Shown here: positions 15,419 through 23,814 of the stretch, one piece after another
How positions within the stretch are numbered: position 1 is the stretch's first letter
Layout: each line of letters opens with the position of its first letter
NCBI GenBank assembly: GCA_019637645.1
Contig: JAHBVH010000096.1
Span: 1 to 30,078 of the forward strand
Direction: 5' to 3'
Origin: Caldilineaceae bacterium
GTDB taxonomy: Bacteria > Chloroflexota > Anaerolineae > Caldilineales > Caldilineaceae
DNA length: 30,078 bases
Notes under the pieces: generated by a model
Databases searched by the model: none
What the model was told of the DNA's origin: nothing
What the model saw: only the letters and a program-made list of their open reading frames with translations
Program-made: the position numbers and the translations under genes

Positions 15419-17641
15419 ATGACTGAACAACGACAACCCTACCAAGCAGAGCGTACCGATATTGCAGCAATTATTGGTGGCTATCACGGTGCACCGCACG
15501 ACGTACTTGGCCCCCATGCCGCGGTCGCGGATCAGACAACGGGAGTGGTCATTCGCGCCTTTCGCCCATTGGATCAACAAGTTTTTGTGGTGTTGGAAAA
15601 TCGTGGGCAACGCCTTGCCATGCAGCAGGTCGATCCAGCTGGTTTTTTCGAGCTTTTCTTGGCTGGCGAAACCGACCAACTGGTCTACCACCTGTTGCTC
15701 TTAGATGCCGCGGGGCAAACACACGAAATTGAAGATCCCTATCGCTTCCCTTTCTATCTGACTGACTATGAGCTGTACTTGCATGGAGAAGGCAACTTTT
15801 TTCAAAGCTATACAAAGCTGGGCGCGCATATGCGCACGCTAGATGGCGTCGTCGGCGTCAATTTTGCCCTGTGGGCCCCGAATGCCCAACGGGTCAGCGT
15901 GATGGGTCTCTTCAATGGCTGGGACAACCGGGCCCATCCCCTAAGCCTCCGGGCTAGTGGGATCTGGGAGATCTTCATCCCCAACTTGCCCGTTGGCACC
16001 TCCTATAAATTTTCGATTAAATCGACGCAACTCGCCTATGAAAGCGATAAAAGCGATCCCTATGCATTCTATGCCGAGCTGCGTCCGCATACCGCCTCGC
16101 GCGTCTGGCCGTTAGCCCAATATCAATGGCATGATGAGGCTTGGCTGGCAGCGCGCCCCACACGCCAAGCACTTAGCCAACCCATTAACATCTATGAAGT
16201 GCACCTTGGCAGTTGGCGGCGCGTCCCCGAAGATAATGGCTTTCTCAGCTATCAGGATCTGGCGCGGCAGTTGGTGGCCTATGCCAAGGAGATGGGCTAT
16301 ACCCACCTCGAATTGCTCCCCATTACCGAGCACCCCTTTGATGGCTCCTGGGGCTACCAAGCAACCGGCTATTTCGCCCCTACCAGCCGTTTTGGTACAC
16401 CCAGCGACTTTATGGCCTTTGTGGATTACTGTCACCAAGAGGGCATTGGGGTGATTTTAGATTGGGTTCCCGCCCATTTCCCCCGGGATGCCCATGGGCT
16501 GGCCTTTTTTGATGGCACCCATCTCTATGAGCATGCCGACCCCCGGTTGGGCGAACATCGCGATTGGGGTACCAAGATCTTTAATTTTGGGCGCAATGAA
16601 GTGCGCAATTTTCTGCTCAGTAGCGCGCTCTTTTGGCTCAAGGTCTATCATCTAGATGGCTTGCGCGTCGATGCCGTGGCGTCGATGCTCTATTTGGACT
16701 ACAGCCGCGAGTCAGGTGATTGGGTGCCCAATCGCTATGGGGGGCGGGAGAATTTAGAGGCCATCGATTTTCTGCGGCGCTTTAACGAGCTTGTCCATGC
16801 CGAAGCACCCGGTGCCTTGACTTTTGCCGAAGAGAGCACCTCCTGGCCCATGGTAACCCATCCCACCTATGCTGGTGGCCTGGGCTTTGACCTCAAATGG
16901 AATATGGGGTGGATGCATGACATGCTCAGCTACACCGCCAAAGATCCGCTTTATCGCCGTTACCATCAGAACCAAATTACCTTCAGCCTGATCTACGCCT
17001 TTACCGAAAATTTTGTGCTCCCGCTTAGTCATGATGAGGTCGTCCACCTGAAACGTGCGATGGTCGATAAAATGCCTGGTGATGTCTGGCGAAAATTCGC
17101 CAATTTGCGGGCGCTGTATGCCTACATGGCCGCGCATCCAGGGAAAAAGTTGCTCTTTATGGGTGGTGAATTTGGGCAGTGGCGCGAATGGAGTGAAGAC
17201 CGTAGTTTGGATTGGCATTTGCTAGATATTTCCGAACATCGACAGCTTCAGGATTTTGTTAGAACACTAAATCATTTATACTTACAAGAAACAGCGTTAC
17301 ATGAAGTTGACTTTACTTGGGAAGGCTTTGCCTGGATCGATTTTAGCGATGCAGACCAATCGGTGGTGAGCTTTGCCCGCTATGCGCGTAACAAACGAGA
17401 TTTGGTGGTAATTGTCTGCAACTTTACCCCCATGCCCCGCTTGGGGTACCGGATTGGGGTACCGGTGGAATGTACCTATCGCGAGATCTTAAATAGTGAC
17501 TGGCACCAGTTTGGCGGCAGCGGAGTGGAAAATAATTCACCACTTTATGCCGAACAACAGCCTTGGCAATCCTGCAACTTTTCGTTAGCCGTGAACCTGC
17601 CACCGCTGGGGGTGATTATGCTGAAGCCAATGTATGTTTAA
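15419..17641 (+). CDS. glgB: 1,4-alpha-glucan branching enzyme (GH13)
   Basis: GlgB cuts an alpha-1,4 glucan chain and rejoins it as an alpha-1,6 branch during glycogen synthesis in the cytoplasm. The 740 residues include an extra N-terminal beta domain (about 15-110), CBM48 (about 120-220, [20 protein letters not shown]) and the GH13 barrel. Catalytic residues are the nucleophile D418 (DGLRVDAV), acid/base E471 (TFAEEST) and D539 (LSHDEVVH). [10 protein letters not shown] (348-357) is region I, and the C-terminal all-beta domain is present. The ATG at 15419 has GAAGGA seven bases upstream; the frame is open further back but overlaps the propeller gene. No other glycogen gene is in the window. 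Identity is firm. Confidence 0.97.
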   Translation: MTEQRQPYQAERTDIAAIIGGYHGAPHDVLGPHAAVADQTTGVVIRAFRPLDQQVFVVLENRGQRLAMQQVDPAGFFELFLAGETDQLVYHLLLLDAAGQTHEIEDPYRFPFYLTDYELYLHGEGNFFQSYTKLGAHMRTLDGVVGVNFALWAPNAQRVSVMGLFNGWDNRAHPLSLRASGIWEIFIPNLPVGTSYKFSIKSTQLAYESDKSDPYAFYAELRPHTASRVWPLAQYQWHDEAWLAARPTRQALSQPINIYEVHLGSWRRVPEDNGFLSYQDLARQLVAYAKEMGYTHLELLPITEHPFDGSWGYQATGYFAPTSRFGTPSDFMAFVDYCHQEGIGVILDWVPAHFPRDAHGLAFFDGTHLYEHADPRLGEHRDWGTKIFNFGRNEVRNFLLSSALFWLKVYHLDGLRVDAVASMLYLDYSRESGDWVPNRYGGRENLEAIDFLRRFNELVHAEAPGALTFAEESTSWPMVTHPTYAGGLGFDLKWNMGWMHDMLSYTAKDPLYRRYHQNQITFSLIYAFTENFVLPLSHDEVVHLKRAMVDKMPGDVWRKFANLRALYAYMAAHPGKKLLFMGGEFGQWREWSEDRSLDWHLLDISEHRQLQDFVRTLNHLYLQETALHEVDFTWEGFAWIDFSDADQSVVSFARYARNKRDLVVIVCNFTPMPRLGYRIGVPVECTYREILNSDWHQFGGSGVENNSPLYAEQQPWQSCNFSLAVNLPPLGVIMLKPMYV

Positions 17642-17658
17642 AGTGAGTCGTACGAATA

Positions 17659-18783
17659 ATGATACCTTCTCAAGAGCGAGCGAGCACTACGATTTTGGTG
17701 GTGGAAGATAATGTTGATTTGAATATGGCGATCTGCGAAATTTTGGAATCCTATGACTTTATCGCCTATTCAGCGAAAGATGGCTTTGAAGCCTTAGATT
17801 GGCTAAAAACCAATAAGCCAGACATGATCTTATGCGATATTATGATGCCCGGCATGGATGGCTATACGTTGTTAAAACATACCCGCGCCGATACGGAACT
17901 GCGTACTTTGCCCTTTATTTTCCTGACGGCACGCACTTCGGTTACCGATCAGCGGCTGGCAAAAGAGATTGGCATTGAAGATTATCTAACCAAGCCCGTG
18001 GACAGTAATGATCTGATCGCTGCCATTAACAACGCCCTCCGCCGCCGCGAAATCATGCAGGAAGAGATGCAGAAGCAGATGAATAATCTGCGCGACCGGA
18101 TCGTAGCTATCTTACAACATGAGTTTCGCACCCCGCTTACCTTTGTTCTGGGCTACTCTGAATATTTGCTGGATGTCACCAAAGGTGACTTTAACATTGA
18201 CGAGCTACGCACGTCAGCTTCGGCCATTTTAGATGGTGGCCGTCGTCTCCAGCAGCTCATCGAAACCTTCTTGCTCTTGGCCGAACTCCAAAATCGCACC
18301 TTACGCCCCGAAGAAGTGATCCGTATTGACGCCAATGAACTGCTGCGCGAAACGCTGCGCGAGTTCGAGAAACGGCTAGCGGATGCAGGGCTTGCCATTG
18401 ATCTCAAACTTAGCCCAGAACCGACCTTTATCTATGCCGATAGCGAAATGTTACGCGAAGCCCTGCGGCGTCTGCTGGACAACGCGGCCCGCTATCGACG
18501 GGCTGAATCAAAGACGGTCTGGCTCTCCATTGAGCAGGTGACAACCTATGTGGGGCTGCGGGTGCGCGACGAAGGCCGGGGCATTCCTCCCGAAATGGTC
18601 GAACGCTTTGCCACTCCGTTTGAGCAAGTCGATCGCGACAATCGGACCGAGCCGGGGGCCGGGCTTAGCTTAGCCCTCATTCGCCATGTGGCGCATCTCC
18701 ATGGCGGGAATCTTGAAATTACGAGTCAATTGGGGCGTGGTAGCATCTTCACTCTGTGGCTACCCGCGGCGGCTGATGCCTAA
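17659..18783 (+). CDS. Response receiver-histidine kinase hybrid (REC-HisKA-HATPase), soluble
   Basis: This 374-residue protein begins with a receiver domain: acidic pair E16/D17, phosphoacceptor D60 in LCDIMMPGMDG, T90 and K112. A coiled-coil-like linker (about 127-147, EEMQKQMNNLRDR) leads to the HisKA box with phosphorylatable H154 (LQHEFRTPLTF). The ATPase domain has the N box (LLDNAARY, N275), G1 (VRDEGRGIP) and G2 (GAGLSLALI). There is no membrane segment, sensor domain or DNA-binding output. REC-first kinases usually receive phosphate from another kinase or relay it to a separate regulator. It begins 17 bases after glgB and 2 bases before the next gene, so they are cotranscribed. Partner proteins are not identified. 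Confidence 0.93.
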   Translation: MIPSQERASTTILVVEDNVDLNMAICEILESYDFIAYSAKDGFEALDWLKTNKPDMILCDIMMPGMDGYTLLKHTRADTELRTLPFIFLTARTSVTDQRLAKEIGIEDYLTKPVDSNDLIAAINNALRRREIMQEEMQKQMNNLRDRIVAILQHEFRTPLTFVLGYSEYLLDVTKGDFNIDELRTSASAILDGGRRLQQLIETFLLLAELQNRTLRPEEVIRIDANELLRETLREFEKRLADAGLAIDLKLSPEPTFIYADSEMLREALRRLLDNAARYRRAESKTVWLSIEQVTTYVGLRVRDEGRGIPPEMVERFATPFEQVDRDNRTEPGAGLSLALIRHVAHLHGGNLEITSQLGRGSIFTLWLPAAADA

Positions 18784-18785
18784 CG

Positions 18786-19298
18786 ATGGATCTTTCTTTG
18801 TTGTTTGGCCTCTTGGGCCTACTCCTCATCGCCCTCGGTTTCATCGGGGTGATCTTGCCAGTGTTACCGGGCTTAGTGTTGATTTGGGCAGGCGCATTCC
18901 TCTGGGCCTGGAGCACCGGTTTCCAGCAAGTTGGCTGGCCGACCTTGATCGTGCTAGCCCTCTTGACGCTGGCTGGCATTGGGCTGGATCTCTTGCTTGC
19001 GCCAGCGCTGGCGCGCCGGGGCGGGGTTAGTTGGCGCGCGATTGGTGGTGCCGTGGTCGGTGGTCTGCTGGGTGGCCTCTTTCTCAGCGCCATTCCCATT
19101 ATTGGGACGATCTTTGGCGCGCTGATTGGGGCCATTGTGGGGATGTGGTTGGTGGAATATTACATCCGGGGGGATGAGCGGGCCGCAACAGCGGCGGTGC
19201 AGGCTTATATCAGTGGCGTAGCGGTCTCGACGTTGCTATCGCTCCTCCTTGCGATGGTGATGATCGCCATCTTTCTTTGGCAAGTCTGGGCTGGCTGA
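18786..19298 (+). CDS. DUF456 family membrane protein
   Basis: The protein has 170 residues and is almost entirely hydrophobic, with about five membrane segments. The opening LLFGLLGLLLIALGFIGVIL followed by PVLPGLVLIWAGAFLW is the DUF456 signature. A glycine-rich repeat-like stretch (IGGAVVGGLLGGLF, IGTIFGALIGAIVG) follows, which is also usual in the family. Function is unknown for DUF456. The ATG comes 2 bases after the kinase stop, implying translational coupling, and the next gene starts 3 bases after this one ends. Nothing in the sequence ties it mechanistically to the kinase. Confidence 0.88.
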   Translation: MDLSLLFGLLGLLLIALGFIGVILPVLPGLVLIWAGAFLWAWSTGFQQVGWPTLIVLALLTLAGIGLDLLLAPALARRGGVSWRAIGGAVVGGLLGGLFLSAIPIIGTIFGALIGAIVGMWLVEYYIRGDERAATAAVQAYISGVAVSTLLSLLLAMVMIAIFLWQVWAG

Positions 19299-19301
19299 GC
19301 T

Positions 19302-19949
19302 ATGCGGGCTGTCGTTTTTGTCAATGGCACTATTGCCGATTATAGCCGTTTTCGTGCGTGGCTGCGTGCCGATGATTACTGGGTTGCCGCTGATGGTGGG
19401 GCTCGGCATTGTTTGGCCCTTGGTCGAAGGCCCAATGCGCTGGTGGGTGATCTGGATAGTGTCGCGCCCGCGGTCGTAACGGAATTGGCACAGGCGGGCG
19501 TGATCATTGAGCGTCATGCCATCACCAAAGACCAGACTGATTTAGAGCTAGCGCTTGAGTTTGCGCTTCGCCAGGGGGCCACCGAAATTCTCCTGATGGG
19601 GGCTATCGGTGACCGTTTGGACCAAACGTTAGCTAACCTGCTGATCCTGGCCCAACGAGAATGGCCCGCCCAGCTCATGTTGGTGGAAGGCAATCAACTG
19701 GCACAGTTGGTTCGTCCCGGCCAACACCTCACCCTCCAAGCTGCTCCTGGCGATACGGTGAGTATCTTGCCCCTTAGCGATACCGTCACTGGCATCACCT
19801 ATACGGGGATGCGCTATCCATTGACCAATGCCACTTTAGCGCTAGGCAGCACGCGCGGGGTTAGCAACGAAGTGGCAACCACACCCGCCACCGTGACTAT
19901 TGTCTCCGGTCGCCTGCTCCTGATCCAAACCCTTGTGACTATCCCATGA
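19302..19949 (+). CDS. thiN: Thiamine pyrophosphokinase
   Basis: This enzyme makes thiamine pyrophosphate from thiamine and ATP. The 215 residues match the bacterial type. Motifs are VAADGGARH (28-36), VGDLDS (48-53), TKDQTD (75-80), and GAIGDRLDQTLAN (100-112), which together form the catalytic and metal site. The C-terminal beta part with TGITYTGMRYPL and GVSNEV is the thiamine-binding half. It is the last gene of the run from the propeller gene and its stop codon lies in the left arm of a long hairpin. The link to glgB and the kinase is positional only; such placement next to unrelated genes is common. Identity is firm. Confidence 0.93.
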   Translation: MRAVVFVNGTIADYSRFRAWLRADDYWVAADGGARHCLALGRRPNALVGDLDSVAPAVVTELAQAGVIIERHAITKDQTDLELALEFALRQGATEILLMGAIGDRLDQTLANLLILAQREWPAQLMLVEGNQLAQLVRPGQHLTLQAAPGDTVSILPLSDTVTGITYTGMRYPLTNATLALGSTRGVSNEVATTPATVTIVSGRLLLIQTLVTIP

Positions 19950-20010
19950 TTCGTGCTGCGTCATTGGGGTAGAGGCTTGTAAACCACGAATGACGCAGCA
20001 TGAATCATGG
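19944..20010. terminator. Long hairpin between convergent genes, probable bidirectional terminator
   Basis: A 22-base arm (19944-19965, starting CCATGATTCGTG) pairs with 19989-20010 (ending CATGAATCATGG) with one mismatch and a 23-base loop. It contains the thiN stop codon and ends one base before the GH4 stop on the other strand. No T-tract is present. Confidence 0.6.
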
Positions 20011-20011
20011 C

Positions 20012-21424
20012 CTACGCAAACCAACAAGCTGGCAACGCATCGCGCTCTAGCGTCAGCAACTCCTGCAAGATTGCATCGGCGTCGGCAATCGAATTGACCA
20101 AGGGATCGGTCAACATGGCGCGCCGGAGCAGGCTATAATCGCACTTGGCGACGGCTTCGGCGGTTAGCTCGTGGGTGTCGAGAATGATCTCTTGCATGGC
20201 GCGGATCCCGCGTGGCATCTCTCCCACAGGGCGTGGCCGTGGCCCCTGCATATCAATATCACAGAGCAACTCTAAGAAGGCATCGTGGGCCATGTTGGTC
20301 ACAGCGCCGTCATTCCAGGTGTTGATGTAGAAGGGCTTGCCGAGATTGCCCACCATGTTTTCAATAATATCGGTGGCGTGATCCGGCCCAAAGGTCTGCA
20401 TATAGGTTGCAATCGCGTTACGCCCACTGACAAACTCATCGACTTGTTGCCACATGGCGTCGTGACGGTCATAGCGTTCTTCAATGTCAAAGATCGACAG
20501 GGGCGGCACTGGTTCGGGCAATTTGCCCAAGCCTTGCCAATAGGCCACATACTCTTTGGTGTGGGCCACGCAAACGGGCACATAGCCAAAGAGTTGGTAG
20601 AGCGAATGGGCAATGGCTTGGTTGTAGATCGCCTTGGAGCTTTGATTGCCACCACTGCTTGCCAACTCTTGCTCGGCCTCGTGGCGAATCGACTCGGCAA
20701 TGGCGGGCAGGACATTGCGGCCTTCGTATTCGGCCTTGAGCAGCCATGTAAAATGATTGACCCCCGCAATCCGCATATCAAACGCTTGATCAATGCTTTC
20801 GTCATACGCCGTCGCCGCTTTGACCAAGCCCGCGCGTACGGCGTACCGTTGTTTGATGTGGGGCATGTGTAAACTATCGCAGAGGGCCAAACTCTTGAGG
20901 GCGGGGGCAAAGCGCTTGAGGCCAATGCCATGCACGGCGGAAGGGTTGATGTAGTTGATGACCCACGCGGTGGGGCAGAGCCGTTCAATATCCTTGGCGC
21001 ACTCCAGAATCAGGGGAAATTCGCGCATGGCGCGGAAGATCCCGCCAGGGCCAATCGTATCGCCAGAGCACATGCGAACGCCATACTTGGCGGAGATGGT
21101 ACAGTCGATGCCGCGGTATTTCACCGTTTGGTTGGCAAAACTGAGCACCACAAAGTCCGCGCCCGGTAACACGGTCTTCCAATCGGTGGCGGCCTCGATC
21201 TGGAGCGCGACCCCGGTTTCTTGAACGACCATGTGGGCCAGCGTCGCGAGCTTTTCCAGCCGTTCGGCGTCGGTATCGACGAGGGTCAGGGTCCCCTGGT
21301 TTAAGTGGGGGGAATGGACCATCTGCCAGATGGCTTGGCGGCCAAAGAAGAGACTCCCAGCCCCAATCACAACGACTTTGGGATGCTGGACAGAAGCGGG
21401 GTGAGCTTGTTCAGGAGTAGACAT
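20012..21424 (-). CDS. Glycoside hydrolase family 4 (NAD- and metal-dependent alpha-glycosidase)
   Basis: GH4 enzymes cleave alpha-glycosides by an unusual NAD-assisted oxidation-elimination that needs Mn or another divalent metal. The 470 residues fit the family. The Rossmann motif is VVVIGAGSLFFG (17-28), followed by the acidic LVDTD (48-52). Metal ligands are Cys182 in LALCDSLHMP and His224 in AGVNHFTWL. INYINPS (157-163) is the conserved NP motif. CSGDTIGPGGIFRA (119-132) is the substrate loop. GH4 includes alpha-glucosidases, alpha-galactosidases, 6-phosphoglycosidases and alpha-galacturonidase (LplD); the nearby mannonate oxidoreductase-like gene makes a uronide substrate attractive but unproven. 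The gene starts 16 bases after the preceding membrane-protein gene. The ribosome site is weak. Confidence 0.92.
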   Translation of the reverse strand: MSTPEQAHPASVQHPKVVVIGAGSLFFGRQAIWQMVHSPHLNQGTLTLVDTDAERLEKLATLAHMVVQETGVALQIEAATDWKTVLPGADFVVLSFANQTVKYRGIDCTISAKYGVRMCSGDTIGPGGIFRAMREFPLILECAKDIERLCPTAWVINYINPSAVHGIGLKRFAPALKSLALCDSLHMPHIKQRYAVRAGLVKAATAYDESIDQAFDMRIAGVNHFTWLLKAEYEGRNVLPAIAESIRHEAEQELASSGGNQSSKAIYNQAIAHSLYQLFGYVPVCVAHTKEYVAYWQGLGKLPEPVPPLSIFDIEERYDRHDAMWQQVDEFVSGRNAIATYMQTFGPDHATDIIENMVGNLGKPFYINTWNDGAVTNMAHDAFLELLCDIDMQGPRPRPVGEMPRGIRAMQEIILDTHELTAEAVAKCDYSLLRRAMLTDPLVNSIADADAILQELLTLERDALPACWFA

Positions 21425-21440
21425 AACGAATGAACTTTCT

Positions 21441-22160
21441 TTATCGGCTAGCAGGCGCGTCGCCTAGATTGTCGGTTTCCTCGGGAATGGTGGCTGGTTC
21501 GTTCCAACGGCGATTATAGATCACATTCTTCAGAATATTGGCGTAATAGTGCAGGTTCATATTGGTGGCGGATAGCACCAGATTCAACATTTCATCGTTA
21601 TAGGCGCGTTGACCAATCCGCTGTAACTCCCGTTGGAAATCGGCCAAGGTGACGGCCAGGCGGCGGGCGCGATTGGTGCGTCGTTTCAGGATGTTGATCG
21701 CGGCATCGGCTAGGCGAATCGCCATCTCTTGTGCCTGGGGGTCGTTCAGATTATTGACCTTGTCGGGCGCATCTTGAAACTCGACATAAATATCGTTCGC
21801 CAATTCTGCGCGTAGCCATGCTTCCCAGGTTCGCTCTTCGGCCTGTTGATAGAAGCGCGACTTGGCAATCAGCTGATACGCGCGCTCTTCATCGTCGGTA
21901 AGCTGCTCGCTCACCGGCTGCTTCCACACTTCGGGGGGCGCAATCGCCATCAAGATCCGGCCAAACCAATAGACCGTGACCGCCATAAAGAGGGTACTGA
22001 GAATGGTAGCTTCAAAGAGCGTAAAGGGGAGCAATGTTCTCAGCAATCCTCCAAAAAGGAGGGCTACGCTACCGGTAAAGATAAAACCACTTAGAAAGAT
22101 CAAGAGAATCAAGCTGACCAGTAGCAGAACCGGTAGGACGGAACGAAAAAATTGCCTCAT
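21441..22160 (-). CDS. Unknown membrane protein, 239 residues
   Basis: I do not recognise this protein. It has a basic start (MRQFFR) and hydrophobic segments at about 8-33 (VLPVLLLVSLILLIFLSGFI) and 37-73, giving two or three membrane spans. A soluble helical domain of about 160 residues follows, with ELTDDEERAYQLIAKSRF-like heptads and RRTNRARRLAVTLADFQREL. The ATG at 22160 overlaps the TGA of the dioxygenase gene as ATGA, so translation is probably coupled; a GTG at 22184 is in frame but less likely. It ends 16 bases before the GH4 start. Its position suggests a role with the glycoside cluster, but no function can be assigned. Confidence 0.75.
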   Translation of the reverse strand: MRQFFRSVLPVLLLVSLILLIFLSGFIFTGSVALLFGGLLRTLLPFTLFEATILSTLFMAVTVYWFGRILMAIAPPEVWKQPVSEQLTDDEERAYQLIAKSRFYQQAEERTWEAWLRAELANDIYVEFQDAPDKVNNLNDPQAQEMAIRLADAAINILKRRTNRARRLAVTLADFQRELQRIGQRAYNDEMLNLVLSATNMNLHYYANILKNVIYNRRWNEPATIPEETDNLGDAPASR

Positions 22161-22933
22161 GATGCAATGGCCCAATCTGTCCACAGATCTGGCGGGGGCG
22201 GCACGGCCTGGCGCTCTGCCAGATCACGCTTTTTAAAATCATAGAGCACGGCTTGGCGAATCTGCGCCGAGCGATTATGGCCCGCCGAATGACCAAGGCG
22301 ATGATGCCAGAAGACAACATCCCCCGCGTTGCCATAGCAATCGACATAAGGCTGTTGATTGACTTCGGCCTGCATCGCTTGGGTTTGCTCGGTCGGCGTA
22401 AAGGTATATTGGGTGGTAAACGTTGGAAAAAAGCGCCGATGACTGCCCGGCCAAACCGTAAAGCCCCCACCATCGGGCGGCACCGTGTCAATGTAGGCAA
22501 CGACGCCAAGGTGGAAAGGATGTTGATCGACATGGCAGCTATAGGGTTTGGCGGGCAGATCGCCTTCGGGCAAGATGCAATAGATGCCGCGCACGCGCTC
22601 GGGTTCGGGCAACGTGCCTTGGCCCAATAGCTGCTCGGCAATGGCCCAAACGGTTGGGTTTTTGGGGAGCAACTCGACCATCCACGCTTCGCTGCCAGGG
22701 GCACGATATTTCCAGGTGAAATGATTCCGCACTGACGCGGGATCGTCGGACCTTTCTACAAACGGCCCTACCCAACTCGCTGGTTCGTCCCGCTGGAGTT
22801 GGGCTGGCGCACCGGCCCACATGGTTTCGCGCGCGCGCGCCAGCAGGGTCGGATCGAGAATGCCGCGTTTGATCAAATAGCCATTCGTTTGGAAGAAGGT
22901 TACTTCCTCTGGGGATAACGCATTGCTTGTCAT
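22157..22933 (-). CDS. Phytanoyl-CoA dioxygenase (PhyH) family Fe(II)/2-oxoglutarate oxygenase
   Basis: PhyH-family enzymes hydroxylate small substrates using Fe(II), oxygen and 2-oxoglutarate. The 258 residues fit. The iron triad is H134 and D136 in SCHVDQHPFH and the distal H215 in HRLGHSAGHN; R226 in QIRQAVLYDF should bind the 2-oxoglutarate carboxylate. GGGFTVWPGSH (155-165) is the strongly conserved turn. FFQTNGYLIKRGIL at the N-terminus is typical. The ATG at 22933 has an excellent GAGGAGGA site. It follows the methyltransferase gene by 102 bases and overlaps the next gene by 4. PhyH proteins often accompany sugar or secondary-metabolite gene clusters; the substrate here is unknown. Confidence 0.92.
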   Translation of the reverse strand: MTSNALSPEEVTFFQTNGYLIKRGILDPTLLARARETMWAGAPAQLQRDEPASWVGPFVERSDDPASVRNHFTWKYRAPGSEAWMVELLPKNPTVWAIAEQLLGQGTLPEPERVRGIYCILPEGDLPAKPYSCHVDQHPFHLGVVAYIDTVPPDGGGFTVWPGSHRRFFPTFTTQYTFTPTEQTQAMQAEVNQQPYVDCYGNAGDVVFWHHRLGHSAGHNRSAQIRQAVLYDFKKRDLAERQAVPPPPDLWTDWAIAS

Positions 22934-23035
22934 TGTTCCTCCTCTCTACCAACCAAGTGCCGTGCCGCGGTTCGGGGGATTGATCGCGCGGACGCGTGGT
23001 AAAGCTGCCTGCTGCTTGGGGCACGCGCAAACCGA

Positions 23036-23701
23036 CTACCGTTTGCGGGCCAGGGTCAGCCCATCGCCAATCGGCACCATGCTCACATCCACGCGGTCGT
23101 CCTTGTGGATCGCTTGGTTCAGCGCGCGTAGCGCGTTGCTGTCCGCATCCTGTTTCTGCTCATCGATCAAGGAGCCGCCCCATAACACATTATCAATGGC
23201 AATCACGCCACCGCGGCGCACTAATTTAAAGGCTTGTTCGTAATAGGTGGCATAGTTCGCCTTGTCGGCGTCGATAAAGGCAAAATCAAACGTGTTATGG
23301 TTGGCTTCATTGGCAACCAACGCGCTGAGCGTTTCCGTGGCGGGGGCTAGGTATAGATCGATCTTGTGCGCGACGCCAGCTGCTTGCCAATAGCGTCGCG
23401 CGATGGAAGTCCACGCTTCGCTGACATCACAGGCGACAATCTGGCCGTCATCGGGCAGCACAAGCGCCACGGAAAGGGAGCTATAACCAGTAAAGACACC
23501 GACTTCTAACGTCCGTTTTGCGCCGAGCAGTTTGATTAACATACGCATAAATTGCCCCTGCTCTGGGGAAATCTGCATACCGGCGGCTTCGAGGGGTGCA
23601 GTCTCTTCGCGGAGTTTGGCTAAGAGCGCCGGCTCGCGCAAGGAAACGCTGAGCAAATATTCATGAATCGGCTCAGTCACTTGAATCGTACGACTTGACA
23701 T
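23036..23701 (-). CDS. SAM-dependent O-methyltransferase (caffeoyl-CoA OMT type)
   Basis: This 221-residue class I methyltransferase belongs to the small, cation-dependent O-methyltransferases that modify catechol-like hydroxyls. Residues 64-75 (TLEVGVFTGYSS) are the SAM-binding motif I, CDVSEAW (91-97) the acidic loop, and FIDADKANY (142-150) with DN (170-171) the metal-binding motif. The N-terminal helix EYLLSVSLREPALLAKLREE is usual for the family. I chose the ATG at 23701 because AGGA lies about six bases upstream; a longer frame from 23734 adds residues without a ribosome site. It stands between the oxidoreductase gene and the PhyH gene, separated from the former by an ATCCGCG repeat. 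Substrate unknown. Confidence 0.92.
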   Translation of the reverse strand: MSSRTIQVTEPIHEYLLSVSLREPALLAKLREETAPLEAAGMQISPEQGQFMRMLIKLLGAKRTLEVGVFTGYSSLSVALVLPDDGQIVACDVSEAWTSIARRYWQAAGVAHKIDLYLAPATETLSALVANEANHNTFDFAFIDADKANYATYYEQAFKLVRRGGVIAIDNVLWGGSLIDEQKQDADSNALRALNQAIHKDDRVDVSMVPIGDGLTLARKR

Positions 23702-23745
23702 AAAGATCCTATCTGCTACTGATATGGTTGGCACAAAGGCGACCG

Positions 23746-23809
23746 CGGGACGCGGATTTTATGCTATCGCAGAGCAATCCGCGTCCCGCCGCGTCTATCC
23801 GCGTCCCGC
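23746..23809. repeat. ATCCGCG repeat cluster with 13-bp hairpin
   Basis: CGGGACGCGGATT (23746-23758) pairs perfectly with AATCCGCGTCCCG (23776-23788), loop 17. A further CTATCCGCGTCCCG follows at 23795-23808. It fills most of the gap between the mannonate oxidoreductase-like and methyltransferase genes and belongs to the same family as 11771-11820. Confidence 0.75.
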
Positions 23810-23814
23810 TTGAT

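Noticed and set aside
6735..23809. ATCCGCG clusters as a CRISPR array
   Set aside because: Units are short, degenerate, at three separate loci, without unique spacers of uniform length or cas genes.
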